DNA of 9,013 nt from Candidatus Nanohaloarchaea archaeon (GCA_030671745.1 DAOVHT010000041.1:1-9013), one strand, 5' to 3'. Shown: positions 1 to 5,259, numbered from the stretch's first letter. Translations and numbers: made by a program. The notes: generated from the letters alone by a model not told the origin.

Positions 1-341
1 AGCAGTTCATGAAGATCATAAAAAACCACAAGAAAGATGGCGGTATTGTCGTGCACCTTACCATGTACGGCATGAATCTTCCTGATAAGATCGGCGATAT
101 CAGAAAAGATGGTAAGGATAAGGATGTGCTTGTCATTGTCGGGTCGCAGAAAGTTCCCGGTGAGGTCTATCATATTTCAGATTATAATGTTGCGGTCGGT
201 AATACTCCGCATTCTGAGATATCTGCGCTTGCAATATTCCTTGATAGGTTCTTTGAAGGCAGACAGATTGAGAAGAAGATGAAAAAGGGTAAGATCTCTA
301 TAATACCTCAGGAGAAAGGTAAGAAGACTGTTGAAGAGTGA
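1..341 (+). CDS. trm56: tRNA (cytidine(56)-2'-O)-methyltransferase Trm56, C-terminal part (5' truncated by window)
   Basis: This is the C-terminal part of the archaeal SPOUT-class methylase that uses S-adenosylmethionine to 2'-O-methylate C56 in the T-loop of tRNAs. Seen: a 'VVHLTMYG' segment, the glycine-rich SAM-knot strand 'VLVIVGSQKVPGEVY', and the stretch 'NVAVGNTPHSEISALAIFLD', which is characteristic of this family. The frame stays open through the first bases (codons for Q and F precede the first ATG at position 9), and the family is normally about 170-200 residues, so the real start lies upstream of the window and the ATG at 9 is internal. The lysine-rich tail ends in TGA at 339-341. 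A T-rich stretch at about 355-369 may terminate it. It converges with the surface-protein gene on the other strand, 31 bp away. Its last 29 bp plus 4 bp are repeated at 1055-1087. Both tRNAs in this window carry the target C56. The identification is from recalled family motifs, without a search. Confidence 0.88.
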   Translation, partial: QFMKIIKNHKKDGGIVVHLTMYGMNLPDKIGDIRKDGKDKDVLVIVGSQKVPGEVYHISDYNVAVGNTPHSEISALAIFLDRFFEGRQIEKKMKKGKISIIPQEKGKKTVEE

Positions 342-344
342 AAA
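312..344 (+). repeat. 33-bp direct repeat, copy 1 (trm56 stop region)
   Basis: These 33 bases cover the last codons of trm56, its TGA stop and three bases after it. They recur without mismatch at 1055-1087, 743 bp downstream on the same strand. Here the sequence is coding, so this is the original copy. It marks one edge of a tandem duplication that also includes the adjacent surface-protein gene. Confidence 0.92.
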
Positions 345-372
345 GGTTAAATCATATATTTATTTCTTTAAA

Positions 373-1005
373 TTAATTCTGTTGACATATACGATATGAG
401 CACCAAGCAGCACAATAAGTCCAACCATTTGAAAGACCACCCCTAGAAGATGTTTGTGTATCCAATATACCCCCATATACATCAACAACATTTACTGTAA
501 CTCCACAACCTGCATGCTTTACGGATCTATACCCTGCCGTAAGCGTTGTATCAGTAACTGTTCCAGGATTCGTATATAAAGATCCTAAAGCATTAAAATC
601 AGTATCATGTTTAGCAAAATAAACTTCAATCCAACCCACAGGACATAAATCTGCTGTTTCATCAGAGGGAGTGCACGTAACACTACTACCACCTGAAGCA
701 GTACAACCAGTACATTTACCAAAAACATTATATGTACTTTTGTTAACTGCTGTTTTTTGTACACTACCATCAGGAAATACTATTCCATTCTCCGAACCAC
801 TTATTGAAATGTTTCCAGAATTGATAATGGCATTCCCACCCATGTCAAGGTCTGAATCAACATAAAGTTCGGATATTGGATGACCTACTATTGGCATTGT
901 GGTTGCTGCGAAGATGTTACTTATTGCAAGAATCATGAAAGGAAGCGCTATTATTATCCCTGCCATTAAGAAATGTTTCTTTTCAAAGGTGATTGTGACT
1001 GACAT
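373..1005 (-). CDS. Membrane-anchored or secreted Cys-rich surface protein, paralogue A
   Basis: This 210-residue protein has no function I recognise. Seen: a short charged N-terminus (MSVTITFEKKH), a hydrophobic segment at about residues 12-34 that could be a signal peptide (possible cleavage near IFA/ATT) or an N-terminal anchor, then a short module 'ISELYVDSDLDMGG', a Gly/Ser/Asn-rich stretch, 'GIVFPDGSVQKTA' at 74-86, and an exported-looking body with eight cysteines (98, 101, 111, 121, 167, 198, 202, 207). The even cysteine count suggests extracellular disulfides. The 'CPVGW' segment at 121-125 resembles motifs in fibre-like and adhesin-like proteins. Residues 1-57 match paralogue B at about 50 of 57 positions, while the rest shows no visible similarity. 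The start is set by a TATA box 27 nt upstream, implying a leaderless mRNA, and no Shine-Dalgarno is visible. A cell-envelope or adhesion role is inference from the leader and cysteines only. Confidence 0.78.
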   Translation of the reverse strand: MSVTITFEKKHFLMAGIIIALPFMILAISNIFAATTMPIVGHPISELYVDSDLDMGGNAIINSGNISISGSENGIVFPDGSVQKTAVNKSTYNVFGKCTGCTASGGSSVTCTPSDETADLCPVGWIEVYFAKHDTDFNALGSLYTNPGTVTDTTLTAGYRSVKHAGCGVTVNVVDVYGGILDTQTSSRGGLSNGWTYCAAWCSYRICQQN

Positions 1006-1037
1006 AGTATATTATTATTTTCAGTAGTATATAAATT
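841..1037 (-). repeat. Duplicated promoter plus N-terminal segment, copy A
   Basis: This 197-bp block holds the TATA box, start and first 55 codons of paralogue A. It aligns without gaps to 1629-1825, and the part from about codon 30 to the TATA box is roughly 90% identical by eye. In the region nearest the start the differences are mostly silent. Similarity stops abruptly on the body side. Confidence 0.88.
1027..1037 (-). promoter_or_regulatory. TATA box of surface-protein paralogue A
   Basis: On the minus strand this reads AATTTATATAC, a good archaeal TATA box. Its centre is 27 nt upstream of the ATG at 1005, so transcription should start at or next to the start codon (leaderless). The same box at the same distance precedes paralogue B. 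Confidence 0.7.
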
Positions 1038-1054
1038 ATGATTTAATTCAACAT

Positions 1055-1087
1055 GAGAAAGGTAAGAAGACTGTTGAAGAGTGAAAA
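1055..1087 (+). repeat. 33-bp direct repeat, copy 2 (fossil of the trm56 3' end)
   Basis: This is an exact copy of 312-344, including the trm56 stop codon, now lying in the 146-bp gap between the two surface-protein genes. Nothing upstream of it resembles trm56, so it is a non-coding remnant. Its position, directly upstream of paralogue A's promoter and downstream of paralogue B's end, is what a tandem duplication of a trm56-tail plus surface-gene unit would leave. The rest of the gap is AT-rich with no gene. Confidence 0.9.
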
Positions 1088-1121
1088 AGTAAATATATAG
1101 CTTGTTTAATCACGACAAACT

Positions 1122-1127
1122 AAAAAA
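1122..1127 (-). terminator. Possible oligo-T terminator of paralogue B
   Basis: A run of six T on the minus strand lies 25 bp after the stop of paralogue B, and a second run of five T lies at 1141-1145. Archaeal RNA polymerase terminates at such T tracts. No hairpin is evident. Confidence 0.35.
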
Positions 1128-1151
1128 CATAGATTCTAACAAAAATAGTGA

Positions 1152-1793
1152 TTAAGAATGTACACATTTAGTATATAGTACATTAGCTGTTACTGTCCTA
1201 GTTATACAAGCACCACAATAAGTAGTATAACTTACAGTTTCTCTGAAAGGATCATTACCCCATGTTGGATGAAATCCTGTAGTGCATGATGAAAAACAGG
1301 TACGGCCGTCATCGAAAAATCTACAACAGCCAGTTGTCTGTTCGGTAATCGTCTTTAGATCTTGATAACCTGACGGGCAGGTCGTACCAACCCAACCATT
1401 ATATACAATAATACAAGCGCCATCTATTGCATTTCTATCATAATAATACCAGCCACCAACAGGTGCAGTACCATATTGACTTTCACAATACGCCCCTTCA
1501 TTTGTCTCTAAATTATTATTACCCCAGAGAATAGTCTCTGCAAGTTCAGACCAACTACTTTTACAGACACCATCGAAACAGAGACTAGTTAATGTAATTG
1601 TTTCTGTATTTGTTAAATTAAAACCATTCATATCAAGATTCCCATCAACAAAAAGTTCAGATATTGAATGGCCTACAAGTGGCATTGTTGTTGCGGCGAA
1701 GATGTTGCTTATTGCGAGAATCATGAAAGGGAGTGCTATAATCAATCCTGCCATCAAGAAATGTTTCTTTTCAAAGGTGATTGTGACGGACAT
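1152..1793 (-). CDS. Membrane-anchored or secreted Cys-rich surface protein, paralogue B
   Basis: This 213-residue paralogue of the neighbouring gene shares its first 57 residues at about 50 positions: charged start, hydrophobic leader at 12-34, then 'ISELFVDGNLDMNG'. From about residue 58 it is unrelated. The body starts with 'LCFDGVCKSSW' (71-81), a two-cysteine segment I associate with DPANN surface proteins, and continues with aromatic and cysteine-rich sequence including 'CPSGYQ' and a CC pair. There are twelve cysteines (72, 77, 103, 127, 139, 156, 157, 166, 170, 193, 196, 210), again even, as expected for disulfides outside the membrane. A TATA box 27 nt upstream of the ATG implies a leaderless mRNA. 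The gene follows taw1 on the same strand after 51 bp but has its own promoter. Function is unknown. Surface or secreted location is inferred from the leader and cysteine content. Confidence 0.78.
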   Translation of the reverse strand: MSVTITFEKKHFLMAGLIIALPFMILAISNIFAATTMPLVGHSISELFVDGNLDMNGFNLTNTETITLTSLCFDGVCKSSWSELAETILWGNNNLETNEGAYCESQYGTAPVGGWYYYDRNAIDGACIIVYNGWVGTTCPSGYQDLKTITEQTTGCCRFFDDGRTCFSSCTTGFHPTWGNDPFRETVSYTTYCGACITRTVTANVLYTKCVHS

Positions 1794-1825
1794 AGTATAT
1801 TATTAATTTCAGTAGTATATAAATT
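1629..1825 (-). repeat. Duplicated promoter plus N-terminal segment, copy B
   Basis: This is the partner of 841-1037, at an offset of 788 bp. It spans the TATA box and the first 55 codons of paralogue B. Gap-free similarity covers promoter, spacer and coding start, so the regulatory region and export signal were duplicated together. Confidence 0.88.
1815..1825 (-). promoter_or_regulatory. TATA box of surface-protein paralogue B
   Basis: The minus strand reads AATTTATATAC, centred 27 nt upstream of the ATG at 1793 and identical to the box of paralogue A. It lies only 19 bp beyond the stop codon of taw1. Confidence 0.7.
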
Positions 1826-1844
1826 AGAATCAAATATCATTTTG

Positions 1845-2756
1845 TTATTTTCTTGAAAGAAGAACTACCCGGCTGGGTGCGCTTTCATTCGTTAGATTGT
1901 AAGACAATTCATCCTTAAGCTTTTCTGAGAATTCTTTTACTTCAGAATGCAGTGGCATGGCATCCCTTGACAGTCTGTATTTTGAGTAACCGACATTCAT
2001 GTAGGCCTTGACTTCTACGAAATTGGGATTGATCTTTTCAATTATCTTTGCGTACTCTTTTATGTGGGACATGTTCATGCCTTTGACAAGGGTCAGTCTG
2101 ACCGCTTTTCTTGAAGTGAATGATGACATCAGATCCACGGTCTTTGTGAACCGTTCCCAGTAATCTTTGAATATGGGCGCGTCTATCTTTCTGTACATCT
2201 CTTTTGTGGGTGCATCCACGGAGAGGTACATCTGGTATGGACTTGCCATGTTTTCTAGGCGGTCGGGAAACTGGCCGTTCGTCACAAGGAACGTCGTCAT
2301 CTTCTTTCTGTTGCACAGGTCTATGAGATCGCTTATCAGGGGATAGGCTGTCGGCTCGCCTGTCAATGATATCGCTATCTGATTCGGGTCTTGGGCCTCT
2401 TTCCATTTTTTCATGTCGGTGCCCGCAAAACCTTTGAAACCGGTCAGAAGATTTCTCTGGGCTGCGATTGCCGCCTCAAGAATCGTCTCGGGTGTGTCCA
2501 CAGTACCTGTCATCTCGGGACCTAGAGTCTTTTCGATTGCGCGCCAGCAGAATACGCATCGGTTTGGGCACCATGATACTGCAGGTGTCATCTGGAGACA
2601 CCTGTGGCATTTGATACCGTAAAATTTTTCCTTATAGCAGACACCTTCACCCCTCAAACTTTTTTTTGTCCAGGTGCAGAGCTTTACTGCTGAATGGTTG
2701 CCTGCAATCCGGTATTTCTGCTTTTCAAGGATAGCTTTTACGTTTTCAGGAAGCAT
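1845..2756 (-). CDS. taw1: 4-demethylwyosine synthase Taw1 (archaeal TYW1, radical SAM)
   Basis: Taw1 condenses N1-methylguanosine at position 37 of tRNA-Phe with two carbons of pyruvate to give 4-demethylwyosine, the tricyclic core of wyosine bases. Seen: the radical-SAM motif C63-x3-C67-x2-C70 in 'CPNRCVFCW', and N-terminal cysteines C27, C40 and C53 at the spacing of the second 4Fe-4S cluster known from the Methanocaldococcus enzyme. The segment 'HRCLQMTPAVSWCPNRC' is also present, with 'SLTGEPTAYP' (132-141) as the glycine-rich SAM-binding stretch and 'FLVTNGQFP' after it. The length, 303 residues, is normal for archaeal members, and there is no flavodoxin domain as in eukaryotic TYW1. 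C50 gives a seventh cysteine close to the clusters. The gene follows rnz by 22 bp and is probably cotranscribed. Only a weak GTGAT-like Shine-Dalgarno precedes the ATG. Its substrate tRNA-Phe is encoded at 5008-5081. Confidence 0.96.
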   Translation of the reverse strand: MLPENVKAILEKQKYRIAGNHSAVKLCTWTKKSLRGEGVCYKEKFYGIKCHRCLQMTPAVSWCPNRCVFCWRAIEKTLGPEMTGTVDTPETILEAAIAAQRNLLTGFKGFAGTDMKKWKEAQDPNQIAISLTGEPTAYPLISDLIDLCNRKKMTTFLVTNGQFPDRLENMASPYQMYLSVDAPTKEMYRKIDAPIFKDYWERFTKTVDLMSSFTSRKAVRLTLVKGMNMSHIKEYAKIIEKINPNFVEVKAYMNVGYSKYRLSRDAMPLHSEVKEFSEKLKDELSYNLTNESAPSRVVLLSRK

Positions 2757-2778
2757 GGTATCACTTTTATTACTATTT

Positions 2779-3690
2779 TTATTTTATCTCAAACTCTAGA
2801 GAATCATAAGCTAAAATTGTATTCTTAAATACTTCTGTCGCTTCATCAAGAAGGACTTGCGGTGATGTGTTCTCTTTTTTTTCCTGGTATCTTCGGCTTA
2901 TATGGGTCAGGACAAGAAGCTTGACATCTGCCTTCTTGGCCACTGTTGCGGCTTCTTTGGCTGTTGAATGACCTATCTCATCTGCATCAGTCTTGTCTGA
3001 GGCAAATGTTGAGTCGTGAATCAGAAGGTCTGCATCTTTTGCATACTTGATTGTGTTTGTATCGTATTTTGTGTCGCCAGTGTATACAATTTTCCTGCCA
3101 GGGATGTGTTCTATCACGTCTTCTGGAGTTATTGTCTGTCCTTTAAACTCGATTGTCTTTCCGGCTTTCAGTTTTCCTATGTAGGGACCGGTCTTTAGGC
3201 CGAATTTTGCTGCTTTTGTCATGTTTGCGCGGATTCTTGGGTCTTCTTCAAGGACGTAGCCTAAAGCCGGTACCTTGTGGGTCACTTCAAAGGCTGTCAC
3301 CTTATAACCGTCGCCTTCAACTGTGAAACCGTCATTCATCTCAGTTATGTTTACTTTGAAATTCCTACCGAAATATCCGATTGTCAAGAGCTGTTCCAAG
3401 AACTCGGTTGTCCTTTTCGGTCCGTAGACATTGAGGGGTTCCGTACGTCCTTCAAGAGACATTGTCTGTATCAGGCCTAAAATGCCTCCGAAATGGTCTG
3501 CGTGCCAGTGGGTTATGAATATATGATCTATCTTCATGAATTTAAGGCCCTGGTCCATGAGCTGGCGCTGTGTGCCTTCACCGCAATCAAACAGGATGCG
3601 CTCGCCCTTGAACATGACGAATATTGATGGTAGGTTGCGCTCTCTTGTAGGAATGCTTGCTGTTGTTCCCAGGAATTTGACTTTAATCAT
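2779..3690 (-). CDS. rnz: Ribonuclease Z (tRNA 3' endonuclease)
   Basis: RNase Z is a zinc-dependent endonuclease of the metallo-beta-lactamase fold. It cuts precursor tRNAs just after the discriminator base, which is required when CCA is not encoded, as for both tRNAs here. Seen: 'FLGTTASIPT' at the N-terminus, the metal motif H61-x-H63-x-D65-H66 in 'THWHADHFGG', H138 in 'VTHKVPALGY', D206 in 'YTGDT', H241 in 'HSTAKEAA' and H263 in 'LTHISRRY'. The exosite-like 'GPYIGKLKAG' at 168-177 is typical of the short RNase Z (ElaC) form. At 303 residues it is full length with every expected metal ligand. The start is set by a TATA box 27 nt upstream, giving a leaderless mRNA that continues into taw1. 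It is divergent from the orphan gene at 3818. Confidence 0.97.
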   Translation of the reverse strand: MIKVKFLGTTASIPTRERNLPSIFVMFKGERILFDCGEGTQRQLMDQGLKFMKIDHIFITHWHADHFGGILGLIQTMSLEGRTEPLNVYGPKRTTEFLEQLLTIGYFGRNFKVNITEMNDGFTVEGDGYKVTAFEVTHKVPALGYVLEEDPRIRANMTKAAKFGLKTGPYIGKLKAGKTIEFKGQTITPEDVIEHIPGRKIVYTGDTKYDTNTIKYAKDADLLIHDSTFASDKTDADEIGHSTAKEAATVAKKADVKLLVLTHISRRYQEKKENTSPQVLLDEATEVFKNTILAYDSLEFEIK

Positions 3691-3710
3691 ACTATCGGTT
3701 TGTAGATTAA

Positions 3711-3721
3711 GCTTTTTAAAG
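3711..3721 (-). promoter_or_regulatory. TATA box of the rnz-taw1 operon
   Basis: The minus strand reads CTTTAAAAAGC, centred about 27 nt upstream of the rnz ATG, the same geometry as the two surface-protein promoters. No Shine-Dalgarno lies between box and ATG, so the transcript is probably leaderless. Confidence 0.6.
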
Positions 3722-3760
3722 ATTTAAATGATAAATGCGTGTTTTTGGGATATAATAAGA

Positions 3761-3768
3761 TTTATAAA
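3761..3768 (+). promoter_or_regulatory. TATA box of the orphan gene at 3818
   Basis: TTTATAAA, preceded by AT-rich sequence. Initiation would be expected near 3790, leaving a leader of about 27 nt that carries a GGTG Shine-Dalgarno at 3809-3812, five bases before the ATG. Confidence 0.6.
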
Positions 3769-3817
3769 GGTTATACAATAACTTAATAGTAGTACATTGT
3801 ATAACTTTGGTGTTGAT

Positions 3818-4396
3818 ATGCATACACAAATGTCTTTAGGGAAATATCCAGAAGAAAAAGACACAGATGTAATGATATACAGACAATATAGGAAACAGTA
3901 TGATGATATATATGGCACCATACATTATTATGTATACCTTGCCAGAAATCCTGATGAAAACGACCACACACCAAATAAATATAATCCAGAAGATACGATA
4001 ATCGCAATCATAGAAGATAAAAAACATATAAATGATGATGAGAGTTTCTGTTATATATCTAAAGAAATGGGTGAATTAGACATTGAGGATACTGTTCTTA
4101 AGGATGTATATATAGATATAAGAAACAAAATATTTTCTCAGACTAATATAATACAAACAGATGAATATACGTTAAAAAAATGGTACTCAGACTTAAATGA
4201 CGGTACATATCTTAAAGATAAGATGAAAGAATATAGACTGAAAAATAGAGAGATACCTAAAATTGTACCCCTAAACCCTAATATTGCGCAGGAACGTAAT
4301 ACTTCAGAAATAACAAAACCAAAAAATACCATCCCTGGATGTACATCAGATTTACCATGGAAAAATAGAGAAAGTGGATTCCCTACATCGAAGTAA
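3818..4396 (+). CDS. Hypothetical protein, AT-rich orphan, 192 residues
   Basis: I do not recognise this protein. The ATG at 3818 is preferred because GGTG lies five bases upstream and a TATA box sits about 27 nt ahead of the expected transcript start. A TTG in frame at 3797 lacks such support. The predicted product is soluble, with no signal peptide or membrane segment, and very rich in D, E, K, N, I and Y. The first part (about residues 15-75) alternates 'YGTIHYYVYLAR' and 'DTIIAIIEDKKH', which looks like beta strands. The middle is charged and helical. The last 45 residues are P/N/T/S-rich and probably disordered. Two cysteines are present. Base composition is clearly more AT-rich than in the tRNA-enzyme genes on either side, so recent acquisition or fast evolution is possible. 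It points toward endA, with only 16 bp between the two stops. Confidence 0.8.
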   Translation: MHTQMSLGKYPEEKDTDVMIYRQYRKQYDDIYGTIHYYVYLARNPDENDHTPNKYNPEDTIIAIIEDKKHINDDESFCYISKEMGELDIEDTVLKDVYIDIRNKIFSQTNIIQTDEYTLKKWYSDLNDGTYLKDKMKEYRLKNREIPKIVPLNPNIAQERNTSEITKPKNTIPGCTSDLPWKNRESGFPTSK

Positions 4397-4412
4397 AACC
4401 ACAATTATATCC

Positions 4413-4982
4413 TTACGGCCTTATCCTTGTAATCACATAATAAGTTACGTCCGCTTCCTCGTCAACTACTGCAAGAAGCGCTTTTGCTCTTATGTTCTGG
4501 CTCAACCTTACGTACCTTGACCATTCCTGGTAGGAGTGCGCATAGTTCTCAGGGACTGCATGGACATTGTATTTTGTGTGTTCTTTTAGCTCTTTTGATC
4601 CTGATTTATATGGGTTTACGCCACGGTTGTAGACTCTGAAATGGGTTCCGAACTTGAAACCTGATTTCACTATGAAACCACGGTTCCTCAGATCCCTGTA
4701 GACTGTATATTTCTGCGAGAATTCAGGGTCCATCTTACAGCATAAACTGTAGAAAGTCTTGACTGTCATCTTTTTCTTTTTATCAAGAATGGTTATGTGG
4801 TCACGTTCAAGAAGGATCATGCCTTCCTCAAGACTTAACTGAAGATATGAAATCTTCTCTTCTTCAATGTATTTGCCGAAAAATTTCTCATCAAATATCT
4901 TTTTCTGTTCTTCTATGTCCCATACTGCAAGCTTATTAGTTAATAGTTCTGCAGTGGCCATAACATCGCTGCTATTGTCCAT
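4413..4982 (-). CDS. endA: tRNA-intron endonuclease EndA
   Basis: EndA cuts archaeal precursor tRNAs at the bulge-helix-bulge motif on both sides of an intron, leaving a 2',3'-cyclic phosphate. Seen: the catalytic-domain sequence 'YRDLRNRGFIVKSGFKFG' (95-112) followed by 'FRVYNRG', with Y118, H135 in 'EHTKYNVHAVPE' and K167 near 'NIRAKALLAVVDEE' as the likely Tyr-His-Lys triad, ending in 'DVTYYVITRI'. The length of 189 residues matches the one-domain form that acts as a homotetramer. The Tyr-His interval of 17 residues is longer than the roughly 10 I recall for the Methanocaldococcus enzyme. A strong GGAGGT lies 8 nt before the ATG. The gene begins 25 nt after the 3' end of tRNA-Phe and shows no promoter of its own, so it is probably cotranscribed with the tRNAs. 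The tRNA genes here contain no introns, so its targets lie elsewhere. Confidence 0.94.
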   Translation of the reverse strand: MDNSSDVMATAELLTNKLAVWDIEEQKKIFDEKFFGKYIEEEKISYLQLSLEEGMILLERDHITILDKKKKMTVKTFYSLCCKMDPEFSQKYTVYRDLRNRGFIVKSGFKFGTHFRVYNRGVNPYKSGSKELKEHTKYNVHAVPENYAHSYQEWSRYVRLSQNIRAKALLAVVDEEADVTYYVITRIRP

Positions 4983-4990
4983 CTCTGCTT

Positions 4991-4996
4991 ACCTCC
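4991..4996 (-). promoter_or_regulatory. Strong Shine-Dalgarno of endA
   Basis: GGAGGT on the minus strand, 8 nt before the endA ATG. It is the best ribosome-binding site in the window. It lies in the 25-nt spacer directly after tRNA-Phe, so it would be near the 5' end of the mRNA left after tRNA 3' processing. Confidence 0.85.
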
Positions 4997-5007
4997 TGTT
5001 TTACTAG

Positions 5008-5081
5008 TGGGAAGGGTGTGATTTGAACACACGACAACTAGATCTTCAGTCTAGCGCTCTCCCAGGCTGAGCTACCTTCCC
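5008..5081 (-). tRNA. tRNA-Phe (anticodon GAA)
   Basis: A complete 74-nt cloverleaf: acceptor GGGAAGG/CCTTCCC, TA at 8-9, D arm GCTC/GAGC with a 9-nt loop, anticodon stem CTAGA/TCTAG with loop CTGAAGA, 5-nt variable loop, T arm GTGTG/CACAC with loop TTCAAAT, and discriminator A73. All stems pair fully, and G15 and C48 allow the Levitt pair. The anticodon is GAA with G37, the site modified by Taw1, and C56 is the Trm56 target. There is no intron and no encoded CCA. It lies 13 nt after tRNA-Asn and 25 nt before endA. Confidence 0.97.
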
Positions 5082-5094
5082 ATGATGATAAGAG

Positions 5095-5167
5095 CGCCCC
5101 GGGCAGGACTCGAACCTACGACCTTGTGATTAACAGTCACACGCTCTACCTACTAAGCTACCGAGGC
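5095..5167 (-). tRNA. tRNA-Asn (anticodon GTT)
   Basis: A complete 73-nt cloverleaf: acceptor GCCTCGG/CCGGGGC with one T-G wobble, D arm GCTT/GAGC with an 8-nt loop, anticodon stem TGTGA/TCACA with loop CTGTTAA, variable loop AGGTC, T arm GTAGG/CCTGC with loop TTCGAGT, and discriminator G73 as usual for Asn. No intron and no encoded CCA. It is first in the tRNA-Asn, tRNA-Phe, endA unit, with its promoter at about 5210-5218. Confidence 0.97.
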
Positions 5168-5170
5168 AAA

Positions 5171-5206
5171 TTGATGTTACGTATGTAACAGTCTAAGTTA
5201 CATCAA
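5171..5206. repeat. Nested inverted repeats between tRNA promoter and tRNA-Asn
   Basis: Outer arms TTGATGTTAC (5171-5180) and GTTACATCAA (5197-5206) pair with one mismatch. An inner perfect 6-bp pair, TGTTAC/GTAACA with a 4-nt loop, spans 5175-5190. The block covers the expected transcription start of the tRNA unit (near 5188) and most of its leader. It could be a protein-binding site or a leader hairpin; the sequence alone does not tell. Confidence 0.6.
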
Positions 5207-5209
5207 AAA

Positions 5210-5218
5210 TTTTAAAAA
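5210..5218 (-). promoter_or_regulatory. TATA-like box of the tRNA-Asn/tRNA-Phe/endA unit
   Basis: The minus strand reads TTTTTAAAA, centred about 47 nt upstream of the tRNA-Asn 5' end. Initiation about 27 nt downstream would give a leader of roughly 20 nt for RNase P to remove. No other TATA-like sequence is visible between the upstream orphan gene and the tRNAs. Confidence 0.5.
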
Positions 5219-5249
5219 GGTATTGTATTATTTCCGATATCCGTACTCT

Positions 5250-5256
5250 AAAAAAA
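5250..5256 (-). terminator. Oligo-T terminator of the orphan gene
   Basis: Seven consecutive T on the minus strand, 3 bp after the TGA stop of the orphan gene and upstream of the tRNA promoter. This is the expected form of an archaeal intrinsic terminator and separates the two transcription units. Confidence 0.5.
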
Positions 5257-5259
5257 GTT

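Noticed and set aside
724..786. 'GIVFPDGSVQKTA' as evidence of a prophage tail fibre
   Set aside because: The motif type occurs widely in short-repeat adhesins, and no other phage gene is nearby.
585..865. Overlapping small frames on both strands inside surface-protein gene A
   Set aside because: The main frame has promoter, leader and paralogue support. The small frames have none.
2038..2406. Long open frame on the minus strand within taw1, and similar overlapping frames opposite or inside rnz, top6A and top6B
   Set aside because: They lie within genes with clear motifs in another frame, have biased arginine-, proline- or serine-rich composition, and no start signals.
3797..3817. In-frame TTG start seven codons upstream of the orphan gene's ATG
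   Set aside because: It has no Shine-Dalgarno, would lie only about 6 nt from the predicted transcript start, and the ATG at 3818 has GGTG at good spacing.
5008..5167. tRNA genes as an integration site for a mobile element
   Set aside because: No second copy of either tRNA 3' end, no integrase and no phage or plasmid gene is visible in the window, although the element could extend outside only if the other genes were foreign, which they are not.
5008..5167. tRNA introns, given the adjacent EndA
   Set aside because: Both cloverleaves close with normal 7-nt anticodon loops and no insert.
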